Shown: positions 41,557 to 52,701, counted from the first letter of the stretch. The stretch: 64,000 nucleotides of DNA from Desulfovibrio legallii (GCF_004309735.1 NZ_SIXC01000007.1:39226-103225); one strand, 5' to 3'. Notes: a model not told the origin generated them from the sequence alone. Translations and numbers: made by a program.

Positions 41557-44500
41557 GTGTGTGCCGCGCCTATCAATTCCGAACTGCAGCCGCCCGCCCC
41601 GGAGGCCGCTGGGGCAACAGCAGCCCCACCTTCCGGCCCGCCCGCCCGCCAACGCGCGCCGGGACGTTCGCGCTGGTTTTTTGACCCCAAGGACCACAAG
41701 CTCATCAAGCTGGTCAACAGCTTTGTGGCGGCCAGGGCTCACGCCCGCGCCCTGCCGCAGCCCGAACCGGGCCTGCACCCCCACGGCATTATTGAAATGA
41801 CCTCCGACCACGGCTTGCGCATGGCCAGAGCCGCTATTGTCCTGCTGGAAAGCCTGGAGGCCGGCGGGCCCAGCGAACGCCTTACCGCCCTGCGCCGTCT
41901 GCACGACGAGGTGCTTTACTCCGCCCAGTCGCCCTTGCAGAACAATACCGCGCGGGTGCTGGTGCAGATCATGAAAGACCTGGTGCGCGCCAGCCCGGAC
42001 CCCGCCCGCCAGTTGCCCCTGGCCCACGATTTTCACCGCGCCGTGGAGGGCTCCCCGCGCATCGTGCGTGCCTTGCTGCGGCGCTACCATTTGCTGGAAA
42101 TGCCCGAAGCCTGGAACCAGCACGCTTTTGACCACCATGTGCACGACGCCAACACCAAGGGCCGCAAAAGCCCTACGCACCTGGTTATGGACGCCTGGAT
42201 CAAGGGCATCCGTTTTCTTACCGTGGTCTATTACAATACGGTGGACCCGGAGGCCGCTCGCGAACTGTTGCGGGCCGCGCGCATCATGGGCATCACGGTG
42301 CGCATCGGCATCGAATTCAGGGCCGCCTTCAAGGACAAGCTCATCGAATTCACCTGGTCGCCGCTCAATACGGAAACCTCCAAAACCTTTACGGAACTGA
42401 TCCGGCGCAAAGACATAGCCGCCGTGCTGACGGCCCACGCCCCGGTCAACGCCTGGATGCGCAGCCACGTGCTGTTGCTGCTGCGCGCCTGGAATCAGCG
42501 CCATGCCCCGGCTCTGGCCGCCCGCTGGGGGCTGGAAACGCCGCCGCCCCTGGACGAAGCCGCCTTTCTGGCCTATGTGGGGCAGCGCCAGCCCTCTTCT
42601 CTGCACCTGGCCGAATACATCTATCAGGAGTGGCGCCCCCTGCTGCAGGCAAAGCGCGCGGCAACCGCCGCCGCCCTGGCCGCGGCCACAGACCCCCACC
42701 AGCGGCAGCAACTGCAGGACCGCCTGGACCAGCTGGACAATCTGGTGCCCGACGGCCTGCGCGAAGACTGGCTCGGCCCGGAAACCAACCCTGGTATTGT
42801 CTTTCCCCTTCGGCCCCATCCGACCCTGCCGACCATCCTGAGCCAGACGCCCGAAGAACTGCTGGAAAGCCTCGTCCCCCTGCATCCCTGCCAGATGATT
42901 CTTAACCTCGCCGATCTGACGGCCCAGGACGTGCTGGAGCTGCTTTGGCGCTGTCAGGGGCGCATCACCCACCTGGAGCTCTTCAATCTGCGGGAATGGA
43001 ACGAAGGCCAGCTGCGCCACGTGACGGCCATCAACACCCTGCAACGAGCCATCAACGAAGGCAGCACGCCCAGGCTCAAACACGTCATCCGCCGGATCGT
43101 TCATGACGAACCGGCCCAGTCCCCCCGGCAGGCCCTGTTCCAAACCATTCTTGGGCAACTGCCCCAACTGCGGGAGTGGTACGCCCTCGCTCCCCTGGGT
43201 TCGCGCATCGGCACGGATTCCACCAGCAGTTCCCACCATACGCACGGCATGGGGCTGGTCTTTGTGGAAACCCTTCCCCCCAAGGCCCGCGCCGTGCTGC
43301 AGCGGGAGCGCAATACCCAGCGCCTGACCTTGCCCGTGCACACAGACATCTACCGCTTTGTGCAACACCATGAGCCGCCCCAGCCGCAACCCTGGTGGCA
43401 AAAGGCGCTGCGGCGGCTGCCGGGCTTGGGCAATCTGGGCTGCCAGAGCGTGCGGGGCTGGGGGCTGGAAAAAACAACCACCAGCGTAGGCCGCGACGGC
43501 AACCTGGTGACCCTGGGCGGCGTGGACAACCGGGGCATCAGCCGCGACGCCGCCGACGGCAATCTGCCGCAGGAAGAAGCCTGGACCCTGCCCCGCGCTT
43601 TGGCCTGCTGCAACAGCACGCTGGCCAATTTTTTGAAAATTCTGGCGGGCTTTCTGGCTGCGCAATGGGCCTTCTGGTATGTGGACGGCTGGTGGGTACT
43701 GACCTGGTTCGGCGCGCTGACTTGGTTTGCCATTACGGCCGTACGCAATGTGGCGCAGTCCGTGGTGGGCGGCGGGGCCTTTACCCGTTCGCTGCTCCTA
43801 CCATGGAAGCGCTTTGTAAGCTGGGGCCGCATGGCCGATTCTCTGCTCTACACCGGCCTTTCCGTGCCCCTGTTGGAGGTGGGGGTGCGGCTCTGGCTCT
43901 TGCAGGATCTTCTGGGCGTCACTGTGGCCACCAATCCTCTGGTCGTGTACACGGTCATCGCCTTGGTCAACAGCGCCTATATCTCCGGTCACAATCTTTT
44001 TCGCGGGCTGCCGCGCGAGGCCGTCATCGGCAACCTCTTTCGCAGCGCCCTGTCCATCCCCCTGTCCGTGCTGCTGGGGCAGGGACTTTTGGGCGTCTTT
44101 ACACTCCTCGCGCTGCCCAACCCACTGGCACTACTGCAAAACTGCGCGGCTATTGTGGCCAAATGCGCTTCCGACATGGTGGCGGCCGTCATTGAAGGTT
44201 TTGCCGACCGCAACGTCTACCTGCGCCTGCGCCAATGCGATTACGACAGCAAACTGCGCCAGATATACGCCAACCTCACCAGGCAGGAACTGCTTTTCCC
44301 CCACCGTGACCTGGAACAGATGCTGGAACACCCCGAAAGCTACTGGCAACAGCTTTTCGCCAAAGACCCGGCCGTGGCGCGCGAAGCCGTGGCCCACCTG
44401 CTGGACATGCTCTACATGTGGTACTATCAGCCACGCGCGCGTCAGGTCTTCTGGCGCAAAATGCGCGCCGCGCCGCCCGAAGAACGGGGCATAGTGCTGG

Positions 44501-44679
44501 GCCTGCACGCCCTGCTGGGCCTGGAGCGCCAGGTGAGCACCCTTATCCTCAACGGTCTGCTGGAGCACGATTTTGCCCGCGCCCTGGCCTTTTACCTGCA
44601 GAACAACCGCAGCTACCTGCGCGATTTGCGCGCCGACGCCGCACAAAAATGCAACTGCCCCGACGCTTGTCATTTTTAA
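41557..44679 (+). CDS. 1040-residue membrane protein, unknown function
   Basis: Starts at GTG 41557, the only start near the end of the previous gene that gives the full frame; the first in-frame ATG is about 80 residues in. Residues 30-650 are soluble and include DPKDHKLIKLVNSF, PHGIIEMTSDHG and HHVHDANTKGRKSPTHLVMD, whose His/Asp motifs recall PHP-type metal-dependent hydrolases. The repeated-looking ITVRIGIEFRA and LTAHAPVNAW support an enzyme-like barrel. Residues 690-880 hold about five transmembrane helices. The C-terminal ~150 residues are helical and end in a Cys-rich CNCPDACHF. I do not recognise the whole. Coupled to the DUF3298-like gene. Confidence 0.75.
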   Translation: MCAAPINSELQPPAPEAAGATAAPPSGPPARQRAPGRSRWFFDPKDHKLIKLVNSFVAARAHARALPQPEPGLHPHGIIEMTSDHGLRMARAAIVLLESLEAGGPSERLTALRRLHDEVLYSAQSPLQNNTARVLVQIMKDLVRASPDPARQLPLAHDFHRAVEGSPRIVRALLRRYHLLEMPEAWNQHAFDHHVHDANTKGRKSPTHLVMDAWIKGIRFLTVVYYNTVDPEAARELLRAARIMGITVRIGIEFRAAFKDKLIEFTWSPLNTETSKTFTELIRRKDIAAVLTAHAPVNAWMRSHVLLLLRAWNQRHAPALAARWGLETPPPLDEAAFLAYVGQRQPSSLHLAEYIYQEWRPLLQAKRAATAAALAAATDPHQRQQLQDRLDQLDNLVPDGLREDWLGPETNPGIVFPLRPHPTLPTILSQTPEELLESLVPLHPCQMILNLADLTAQDVLELLWRCQGRITHLELFNLREWNEGQLRHVTAINTLQRAINEGSTPRLKHVIRRIVHDEPAQSPRQALFQTILGQLPQLREWYALAPLGSRIGTDSTSSSHHTHGMGLVFVETLPPKARAVLQRERNTQRLTLPVHTDIYRFVQHHEPPQPQPWWQKALRRLPGLGNLGCQSVRGWGLEKTTTSVGRDGNLVTLGGVDNRGISRDAADGNLPQEEAWTLPRALACCNSTLANFLKILAGFLAAQWAFWYVDGWWVLTWFGALTWFAITAVRNVAQSVVGGGAFTRSLLLPWKRFVSWGRMADSLLYTGLSVPLLEVGVRLWLLQDLLGVTVATNPLVVYTVIALVNSAYISGHNLFRGLPREAVIGNLFRSALSIPLSVLLGQGLLGVFTLLALPNPLALLQNCAAIVAKCASDMVAAVIEGFADRNVYLRLRQCDYDSKLRQIYANLTRQELLFPHRDLEQMLEHPESYWQQLFAKDPAVAREAVAHLLDMLYMWYYQPRARQVFWRKMRAAPPEERGIVLGLHALLGLERQVSTLILNGLLEHDFARALAFYLQNNRSYLRDLRADAAQKCNCPDACHF

Positions 44680-44945
44680 TAATAATTCCCATGTCATATA
44701 CAACATATTAATTTAATTTACCAAGCCTGTTTTTTCAAAAAAAATCTTAAAAAAATTGTTTCCTCCCCCCTTCTCAAGCCGTTTGCATGTCTTATCTGTA
44801 TGCCGGTGCGGGGCCGTACCACGGCGCTCTTTCGCCACGGCCCATTACGCGCAATCAATATTTCCGGCCCGGCCGCTTCAGAGCGGTCTTCGCCGTGTCC
44901 CCACAAGGGACAAGAAAAACAATATTTCCGGGAGGATTTGACGTC
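44680..44945. other. groES upstream region
   Basis: 266 bp, AT-rich up to 44765 and GC-rich after. No CIRCE element (TTAGCACTC-N9-GAGTGCTAA) is present, so HrcA control is unlikely. A weak heat-shock-promoter-like string is listed separately. Confidence 0.6.
44746..44774 (+). promoter_or_regulatory. Possible heat-shock (sigma-32) promoter of groESL
   Basis: CTTAAAA, 12 bp, then CCCCCCTTCT resembles the sigma-32 consensus CTTGAAA-N(11-16)-CCCCATNT at about two thirds of positions. It is about 170 bp from the groES ATG. Low confidence: AT- and C-runs make chance matches likely. Confidence 0.28.
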
Positions 44946-45233
44946 ATGAAGCTGAAACCCCTCAACGACCGAGTGCTGGTCAAGCGCCTTGAGTCCGAAG
45001 AAAAGACCGCCGGCGGCCTGTACATTCCTGATACGGCCAAAGAAAAGCCCTCCAAGGGCGAGGTTGTGGCTGCGGGCCCGGGCAAGGTTGGGGAAAAGGG
45101 CGAGCGCGTGGCTCTGGCCGTGAAGCCCGGCGATATGGTGCTGTTCAACAAATACGCCGGCACGGAAGTGAAGCTGGACGGCGTTGACCACCTGGTCATG
45201 CGCGAAGAAGACATCCTGGCCGTTATTGAGTAG
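44946..45233 (+). CDS. groES: Co-chaperonin GroES
   Basis: 95 residues, normal length. [19 protein letters not shown], the mobile-loop region [26 protein letters not shown] and the C-terminal [18 protein letters not shown] are diagnostic. It caps GroEL during folding. A GGGAGG site lies about 10 bases upstream; groEL follows 42 bp later. Confidence 0.98.
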   Translation: MKLKPLNDRVLVKRLESEEKTAGGLYIPDTAKEKPSKGEVVAAGPGKVGEKGERVALAVKPGDMVLFNKYAGTEVKLDGVDHLVMREEDILAVIE

Positions 45234-46919
<1,686 letters not shown>

Positions 46920-46946
46920 GCCTCCTCTTCCCTTTGCCCCTCTCCG

Positions 46947-46981
46947 GCGGGGTCTCTGCTCAAGCGGAGGCCCCGCTTTTT
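46947..46981 (+). terminator. Intrinsic terminator of groESL
   Basis: GCGGGG (46947-46952) pairs with CCCCGC (46971-46976), with an inner CTCTGC/GCGGAG stem (one G-U) and a TCAA loop, followed by five T. It is 28 bp after the groEL stop. Confidence 0.93.
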
Positions 46982-47059
46982 GTACGGATTCCCCCGCCCA
47001 GACGGGGATTTTTTTGCGCCGCAGGCCTGCCCCCCACCCGTACGCTTTCCATTTCACAG

Positions 47060-47088
47060 TTGAAAAAGACTACAAACTTTGGCATAGT
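47060..47088 (+). promoter_or_regulatory. Probable sigma-70 promoter of the rhodanese operon
   Basis: TTGAAA (47060-47065), 17 bp, CATAGT (47083-47088), in the AT-rich stretch 70 bp before the rhodanese ATG and after the groESL terminator. Five of six and four of six consensus positions match. Confidence 0.5.
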
Positions 47089-47156
47089 TAAAAAGAACAG
47101 GAATTGCTATCATTGTCTTATCATCCACTGCAAAGGCATATGCCCAAGGAGGCTTC

Positions 47157-47768
47157 ATGTCCGCCGTACGCACCATCAGCGCCAAGGACCTGCACGCCCT
47201 GGATCTACAGCAGATGCTCATCGTGGACGTGCGCACCCCTATGGAGTTCGCCGAAAAACGTCTGGCCCGGCCCACAGCCTTTGCTCCGGTAGCGGAGTTG
47301 AACCCACAGGACCTGGCCCTGCGCAGCGGCGTCCTCCAGGATACCCCCATCCTCACCCTTTGCGCCAGCGGTCGGCGCGCCCAGACCGCAGCCGCCAAAT
47401 TTATGGAGGCCGGCTTTACAGACGTGCGCGTCATTGAAGGCGGCCTGGCGGCTTGCCAGGAAGCGGGCCTGCCCACCACCGGCCAAGGTCAGCCCAAAAC
47501 AGCCGAAACCTCCTCGGCTCTGGACCGTCAGGTGCGCCTGGCGGCCGGCGCGCTCTCTCTGCTCTTCATCCTGTTGGGCATCTTTGTCCACGGCGTCTTT
47601 TTCTTGGGCGCGTTGTTTGTGGGCGCGGGGCAGGTCTTCTCCGGTCTGACCAATTGGTGCGGCATGGCCATGCTGCTCATGCGCGCCCCCTGGAACAAAA
47701 AAACCGCCTGCACATCGGGCTCTTGCGCCATCGGCGGCGGCAAAAGCCCCGGCGCCAGCTGCCAGTAA
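47157..47768 (+). CDS. YgaP-like membrane rhodanese
   Basis: 203 residues. Residues 5-105 are a rhodanese domain with the active Cys in LCASGRRAQTAA. Residues 125-180 carry two transmembrane helices of the DUF2892 type (LAAGALSLLFILLGIFVHGVFF, GAGQVFSGLTNWCGMAMLL), and a Cys-containing tail follows (TACTSGSCAIGG). This is the YgaP architecture, a membrane sulfurtransferase. It sits 31 bp before a persulfide-dioxygenase-like gene, a pairing typical of sulfane-sulfur handling. Confidence 0.92.
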   Translation: MSAVRTISAKDLHALDLQQMLIVDVRTPMEFAEKRLARPTAFAPVAELNPQDLALRSGVLQDTPILTLCASGRRAQTAAAKFMEAGFTDVRVIEGGLAACQEAGLPTTGQGQPKTAETSSALDRQVRLAAGALSLLFILLGIFVHGVFFLGALFVGAGQVFSGLTNWCGMAMLLMRAPWNKKTACTSGSCAIGGGKSPGASCQ

Positions 47769-47799
47769 CCGTTCCACCCCCAGGCCAAAGGAGTTTACC

Positions 47800-48669
47800 A
47801 TGTCCGCGCCTCTCGTTCGTGGTTTTTTTGATCCCATTACCGCCACCTGGACCTATGTGGTCTGGTCCGCTGAAGATTCTCAACACCGCTGCGCCGTCAT
47901 CGACAGCGTGCTGGACTACGACCTGCCCTCCTGCCGCACGGCCACCACTTCCGCCGATGCGGTCATCGCCTTTGTGCGCGCCCAGGGCCTGACCGTGGAA
48001 TGGATTCTCGAAACCCACATCCACGCCGACCACCTTACCGCCGCCAGCTACATCAAAGCGCAACTGGGAGGAAAAATCGCCATCAGCCGCCACATCCTGG
48101 ACATCATCGCCACCTGGGTGCCCATTTTCCAGACCATGGACGACACCCCGGCCGACGGTTCCCAGTTTGACCACCTCTTCGCCAATGACGAAGAATTCAG
48201 CCTGGCCGGCATGCCCGCCAGGATCATCCACACCCCTGGGCACACACCGGCAGACACCACCTACATTGTGGGCGACGCTGCCTTTGTGGGCGACACCATT
48301 TTTCTCCCCGATGTGGGTTCCGGCCGCTGCGACTTTCCCGGCGGCAGCGCCGAGGATTCCTACGAATCCTCCCGCAAGCTCTTTGCTCTGCCGGACAACT
48401 GCCGCATCTATGTGGGCCACGACTACCCGCCCGACGGCGCGCGCGGCCCCCAGTGCATGGCCACTGTGGCCGAACAGAAAACCCACAACGTGCGCCTGCA
48501 CATGGGCATAGACAAAACCGCCTTTGTCTCCCGCCGCCGGGCCGACGATACCGGCAAGGCTGTACCGCCGCTTATTTTGCCGTCTATCCAGGCCAATATG
48601 CGCACAGGCCAGTTCGGCGCGGCCGTCAACGGCATCCAGTACGTCAAACTGCCCGTGAACAAAGTGTAA
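47800..48669 (+). CDS. Metallo-beta-lactamase-fold hydrolase, persulfide dioxygenase (ETHE1/Blh)-like
   Basis: 289 residues. ETHIHADHL is the metal motif, with further ligands in TPGHTPADTTY, VGDTIFLPDVGSGRCDFPGG and IYVGHDYPP. GRCDFPGG is characteristic of the ETHE1/BigR-linked subgroup that oxidises glutathione persulfide with oxygen. In a strict anaerobe that activity would serve oxygen or sulfur stress; a hydrolase role is the alternative. GGAG lies before the ATG. Confidence 0.9.
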   Translation: MSAPLVRGFFDPITATWTYVVWSAEDSQHRCAVIDSVLDYDLPSCRTATTSADAVIAFVRAQGLTVEWILETHIHADHLTAASYIKAQLGGKIAISRHILDIIATWVPIFQTMDDTPADGSQFDHLFANDEEFSLAGMPARIIHTPGHTPADTTYIVGDAAFVGDTIFLPDVGSGRCDFPGGSAEDSYESSRKLFALPDNCRIYVGHDYPPDGARGPQCMATVAEQKTHNVRLHMGIDKTAFVSRRRADDTGKAVPPLILPSIQANMRTGQFGAAVNGIQYVKLPVNKV

Positions 48670-48930
48670 AGAAAAACTTTTCGCCAGACCCGCTCCCAGC
48701 TGTTTTGCAGCGCCCGTAGCCGGAGCAGGATGGATAAAAGTTACGCGACCCCGTTTCCCGTGCCAAGGCAACGGTGCCAAAAGCTCTCCCGCCAGGACGC
48801 CTTCTGGGCGGCAAAAACCGTATGTGCCGCGTCCACAAACCCCCAAAAATATGATAACATATTGATATTAAAATGAGTTAACAAAAGAAAAGTCTTTCTG
48901 TATGATTCGGCATCAATCCCAGGAGGCACT

Positions 48931-50031
48931 ATGAACCCTCTGTTTACCCCCATTTCCGTCGGCGGCCTCAATTTGGCCAACCGCATTGTTATCCCGCCCA
49001 TGGACCAATATTCCGCCCAGGACGGACGCCCTATGCCCTGGCACAGCATGCACTACGGACATCTGGCGCTTTCCGGCGCGGGTCTGCTTATTGTGGAGGC
49101 CACGGCGGTGGAACCCGCCGGGCGCATTTCGCCCTACGACCTTGGTCTTTGGGACGAAACGCAAGAGGCGGCACACAAAACCATGCTGCAGTTTATCCGC
49201 CAGTGCGGCAGCCGCACGCCCATTGCCGTGCAATTGGGTCATTCTGGCCGCAAAGGGGCCACGGGCCGCCCCTGGGAAGGCGGCGGGCCGCTTGCCCCGG
49301 ACCAGGGCGGCTGGGAAATATGTGCCCCCTCGGCCCTGCCCTACGCCCCCGGCCACCATACCCCCACGGCCCTCAGCGCCGCCGACCTGGAGCGGCTCAC
49401 AGCCTCCTTTGCCCAATCGGCCCAACGCGCCGCGCAGGCGGGCTACGACGCCATTGAACTGCACGCGGCTCACGGCTATCTGATGCACCAGTTTCTTTCT
49501 CCCCTGAGCAACCAGCGTACGGACGTCTACGGCGGCAGCCTGGAAAACCGTATGCGCTTCCCCCTGGCCGTGCTGGCGGCCGTGCGCGCCGCCGTGCCGC
49601 AACTGCCCGTGGGCGTGCGCGTTTCCGGCACAGACTTTGCCGCCGGCGGCTGGGATGTGGAGGAATGCGCCGTGTTTGCCCAGGCCGTGGCCCAGGACGG
49701 TGCGGCCTATATCCATGTTTCGGGCGGCGGGCTCACGCCGGATCAGCGCATAGCGCTCGCCCCCGGCTATCAGGTGGGACTGGCCGCCCGCATCAAGGCT
49801 GCCGTGCCCGGCCTGCCGGTCATAGCCGTGGGCCTCATCACCGAAGCAGAACTGGCCTCCAGCATTGTGGGCACAGGTCAGGCGGACATGGTGGGCATTG
49901 GCCGGGCCATGCTCTATGACCCGCGCTGGCCCTGGCACGCCGCCGCTGCCCTGGGCCTGACCATCCCCGGTGCACCGCGTCCCTACCTGCGCTCCAAGCC
50001 GCACAATGTGAAGGAATTGTTTGCCGACTAG
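48931..50031 (+). CDS. Old-yellow-enzyme family NAD(P)H:flavin oxidoreductase (YqjM-like)
   Basis: 366 residues from an ATG with AGGAGG upstream. FMN-binding and active-site motifs: NRIVIPPMDQYSAQDG, VQLGHSGRKG, ELHAAHGYLMHQFLSPLSN, RTDVYGGSLENRMRF and DMVGIGRAMLYDP. HAAH holds the substrate-binding His pair. Such enzymes reduce activated C=C bonds. It is transcribed alone, with a bidirectional terminator about 185 bp downstream. The preceding 261 bp (48670-48930) hold no gene. Confidence 0.93.
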   Translation: MNPLFTPISVGGLNLANRIVIPPMDQYSAQDGRPMPWHSMHYGHLALSGAGLLIVEATAVEPAGRISPYDLGLWDETQEAAHKTMLQFIRQCGSRTPIAVQLGHSGRKGATGRPWEGGGPLAPDQGGWEICAPSALPYAPGHHTPTALSAADLERLTASFAQSAQRAAQAGYDAIELHAAHGYLMHQFLSPLSNQRTDVYGGSLENRMRFPLAVLAAVRAAVPQLPVGVRVSGTDFAAGGWDVEECAVFAQAVAQDGAAYIHVSGGGLTPDQRIALAPGYQVGLAARIKAAVPGLPVIAVGLITEAELASSIVGTGQADMVGIGRAMLYDPRWPWHAAAALGLTIPGAPRPYLRSKPHNVKELFAD

Positions 50032-50215
50032 CGTTTTTGCCGTAAAACAGACGCCTCTCAAGGCCAGGCCGAACGCCCGCCCGCCTTGCGGGCATGCTTG
50101 CGTACGCACGCAGGGGCGTCTGCAATGCCCCTGAAGCCCGCCCCTGGGCTTTCAAACGCATCTCCTGTGAGCGCCCTGCAAGCGCAGACCTGTCCGTTCG
50201 TGTAACTGATGCACA

Positions 50216-50257
50216 CGCAAAAACGGCTTGCCTTCATGAAGGCAAGCCGTTTTTGCG
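50216..50257. terminator. Bidirectional terminator, 42-bp perfect palindrome
   Basis: The arms CGCAAAAACGGCTTGCCTTC and its exact complement meet at CATG-like centre. Both strands give a GC-rich inner stem with an A-run before and a T-run after. It lies between convergent genes, so it can end transcription from both sides. Confidence 0.92.
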
Positions 50258-50303
50258 CCCAGCGGAGTGTTCCGCAGGGATTGTACGATGGCAAAACCGC
50301 CCT

Positions 50304-50609
50304 TTACCCCTTGGACCCGCGCTTGGAAGCCTTGAGGGGGTTCACCTTCTTGGTGGACACAGTCTCACTTTTGATGCGGTGCTGATTGGCGTTCAAAAGC
50401 TCCTCCGGGTCAAGCCCCAAAGCGACCAGACGCGCCTTGACGCCTTTGCGGTCAGAGCTGTAGCGGTTGCGGTCCGCCATAACGCTCCCCACATAGGTGG
50501 CTGTCGTCATGTACAGGCCGGCCTTGTCAATGGCCAGCATGTAAGTTGCGCCGTTTTCCTCAACAGGCTGGATGATCATGTCCTCTGTGGTACCGAAACG
50601 GTTGTCCAT
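50304..50609 (-). CDS. Small basic protein, unknown
   Basis: 101 residues. N-terminal half MIIQPVEENGATYMLAID and LYMTTATYVGSVMADRNRY, C-terminal half highly basic (Lys/Arg, ending KVNPLKASKRGSKG), suggesting nucleic-acid or ribosome binding. No motif recognised. It has its own region upstream and ends at the shared palindromic terminator. Confidence 0.7.
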   Translation of the reverse strand: MDNRFGTTEDMIIQPVEENGATYMLAIDKAGLYMTTATYVGSVMADRNRYSSDRKGVKARLVALGLDPEELLNANQHRIKSETVSTKKVNPLKASKRGSKG

Positions 50610-50779
50610 GCGGCTTCTCCTTACAAAGATCTACGGGAGCTGTCGGCTCCTGCGGTTGTCCATCTTATATGAAAAAGAATTTCATTTCAAATGGCCCGAT
50701 TTTCTTACCGAAAGAAGTCGTAACCTGGATACCGTCCGCACCGCCTGAACGGAAAAAGTTTTTTGAGAATGGAAGGTGT

Positions 50780-50821
50780 GAGGGGAAGGGAACTTTTATT
50801 CACAAAAGTTCCCTTCCCCTC
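50780..50821. repeat. 18-bp perfect inverted repeat (hairpin)
   Basis: GAGGGGAAGGGAACTTTT (50780-50797) and its exact complement (50804-50821) are separated by 6 bases. It lies 43 bp past the stop of the minus-strand gene 50864-51400. There is no T-run after it on the minus strand, so it may be an mRNA 3'-stabilising element or an intergenic repeat. It is preceded by AAAAAGTTTTTTGA (50753-50766), also found near 36644. Confidence 0.75.
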
Positions 50822-50863
50822 CACAAAGCATTTCTATCCCGCCCCAACAAAAAATTTCTTTCT

Positions 50864-51400
50864 TCAGGCCTGCGGCGCGCGCAGTTCCGGCGCGGGGCGG
50901 CTGCGACGCAGGCGACGCCAGACGCGGGTGCAGAGCATGCGCAGAGGAATATAGAGGATAAGAAACCAGAAAACCATGCCCGGTTTGTTGCCGAAGAGGG
51001 GCAGGGAGAAAGGCAGAACGGGGCTGGTCTCGCCAAAACGCAGCTGCATCCAGGCCAGGATGAGGGGCACAGGCCAGAGGGATGCCACAAACAGCGCGCC
51101 GCTCAAGGAGAAGTAGTAGCCGAAGGCTTCGTGGCCCTGACGGTTGACGACTTTGAAAGTTTCCTTGCTGCCGCCCTGCAGGGCGGTTTCGCCCAGGGCG
51201 TTGTAGTGCTGCATGTCGTTCTGATATTTTTCCAGGCGTTTTCCGTGCAGGCGCAGGGCCAGATTCAGTGTACAGACCCCCGTCACCGCGGCCAGCAGGG
51301 CCAAAGCTGCCGTGCCCAGCAGGTAGGCCGCCACAGGTTCGTCCACCAGGCGATAAGGGAGGATAAAAAAAACGTCGAGCCAGATGAGCAGTGCTTTCAT
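50864..51400 (-). CDS. Three-helix membrane protein, unknown
   Basis: 178 residues from the ATG at 51400, where the first helix is intact; an ATG at 51442 would add 14 residues. Helices at about 22-45, 95-118 and 138-158 with a charged cytoplasmic loop between the first two (HGKRLEKYQNDMQHYNALGE) give a topology like DUF106/EMC3-type insertases, but the match is only in layout. It is 134 bp downstream of the TauE/SafE gene on the same strand. Confidence 0.65.
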   Translation of the reverse strand: MKALLIWLDVFFILPYRLVDEPVAAYLLGTAALALLAAVTGVCTLNLALRLHGKRLEKYQNDMQHYNALGETALQGGSKETFKVVNRQGHEAFGYYFSLSGALFVASLWPVPLILAWMQLRFGETSPVLPFSLPLFGNKPGMVFWFLILYIPLRMLCTRVWRRLRRSRPAPELRAPQA

Positions 51401-51534
51401 GGAGATTCCGACCTGCAAAATCAGGGCGGCGAGCAACCGCAATGGTGTTCGCCCGCCGCCCTTGATCCTGACGCCTTTGCCAATGTCGGCCCAAGGCGGT
51501 GAAAAGCCTGTTGTGCGCTGCGGCGCGTCAGTGG

Positions 51535-52701
51535 TTAGCCGAAGATGCGGTAGTTGAAGAAGCCGCGCAACACATAGTCAATGCCCACATAAAGGGCCAG
51601 AAGAATGAAGATGCGCTTCAGCCAGAGGTCGGAGAAGAAGCGGGAGGTGTAGGGGCCCACAATGGACCCCACGGCCACGCCAGCCAGTTCTATGCCCACC
51701 AGTTGCCAGTCCACCATGACGCCGTGGAGCATCAGGGTGGTAATGCCGGTAATCATGCTCACCAGCACGGCCAGGGCGGAGGTGCCGGCGGCCAGATACA
51801 TGGGCAGCTGAGTCACGCTGGTGATAAAGGGTACCAGCAGAAAACCGCCGCCCACGCCGAGAAAGGCAGCGATGCTGGCGATGACCAGACCGCCCAGGAA
51901 GGGAAGCAGCGGGTTAAATGCAAATTCCACGCCACAGAAGGTAAACTGGCAGGTGGTCGGTGTGAATTTGATGATCTGCACGCCCGTGGGGGCCGTGCCG
52001 CCATCGGTTTTTTTGCTTTTGACCGCGGCTTCAAAAGCCTTGGCGGCTTCTTTGGCCTTGCTTTTGGAGCGCTGCCCGGCGGGGGACGTTTCCCAGGTCA
52101 GGTAGAGGCCAAGCATAAGCACGAAAACGCCGAAATAGCCCTGATAGGACGAGAAATTCAGCTTGCCGGCCGTGAGCGTGGCGGAACCGAAAGCGCCGAT
52201 GATGGATCCGAGACCCAGGGCAATGCCCAGGGGCAACACCAGGCGCTTCATACGGTAGTAGGTAAAGGTGCTGATGACGGAAGAAAGCCCCACCAGCATC
52301 TGGTTGGAGGCGCGTACGGAGTCCGTAACCGTGGCGTTGAGCGGCGCGTTCACCAGCTTGCCGTCGGCATTCATGATTTTGGGGAAAGACTTGGCGTAGG
52401 CGCCAAGGCCGTAAACGCTCATGTGCCCCACAGCAGCCATAACACCACCAAAGGCGCCCACAGTGGAGAAGATCCAGCCCACCCACAGGGCCCAGCCAAA
52501 GGCCAGCAAGGTGCTCACATGCGGTCCGCCGGGAATGCCCAGATAGCCGGGCGCGGCGTTGGCGTCAATACTGCCGGGCGCGGCGGCCAGCTGCTTGGCA
52601 ATGGCGGCGCTGATGCCGTCGTTGCCCGCGGCAAAGGCCTGCCCTGCCATGGCGAGCAGGAACAGGGTGGTGATGCCCAGAACGAATCTCTTGCGGTTCA
52701 T
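51535..52701 (-). CDS. TauE/SafE-family sulfite/sulfur-compound exporter
   Basis: 388 residues. After a signal-like first helix (LGITTLFLLAMAGQAFA) there are eight or so helices with family motifs VGWIFSTVGAFGGV and LGVGGGFLLVPFI. A 45-residue hydrophilic loop splits the halves (about 215-260). Proteins of this family export sulfite, sulfoacetate and other anions. It is 221 bp after the ferredoxin gene; AGGAGG is 9 bases before the ATG. Function with the molybdoenzyme is inferred from position. Confidence 0.9.
   Translation of the reverse strand: MNRKRFVLGITTLFLLAMAGQAFAAGNDGISAAIAKQLAAAPGSIDANAAPGYLGIPGGPHVSTLLAFGWALWVGWIFSTVGAFGGVMAAVGHMSVYGLGAYAKSFPKIMNADGKLVNAPLNATVTDSVRASNQMLVGLSSVISTFTYYRMKRLVLPLGIALGLGSIIGAFGSATLTAGKLNFSSYQGYFGVFVLMLGLYLTWETSPAGQRSKSKAKEAAKAFEAAVKSKKTDGGTAPTGVQIIKFTPTTCQFTFCGVEFAFNPLLPFLGGLVIASIAAFLGVGGGFLLVPFITSVTQLPMYLAAGTSALAVLVSMITGITTLMLHGVMVDWQLVGIELAGVAVGSIVGPYTSRFFSDLWLKRIFILLALYVGIDYVLRGFFNYRIFG

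Noticed and set aside
44680-44945. CIRCE element upstream of groES
   Set aside because: TTAGCACTC/GAGTGCTAA arms are absent on both strands.
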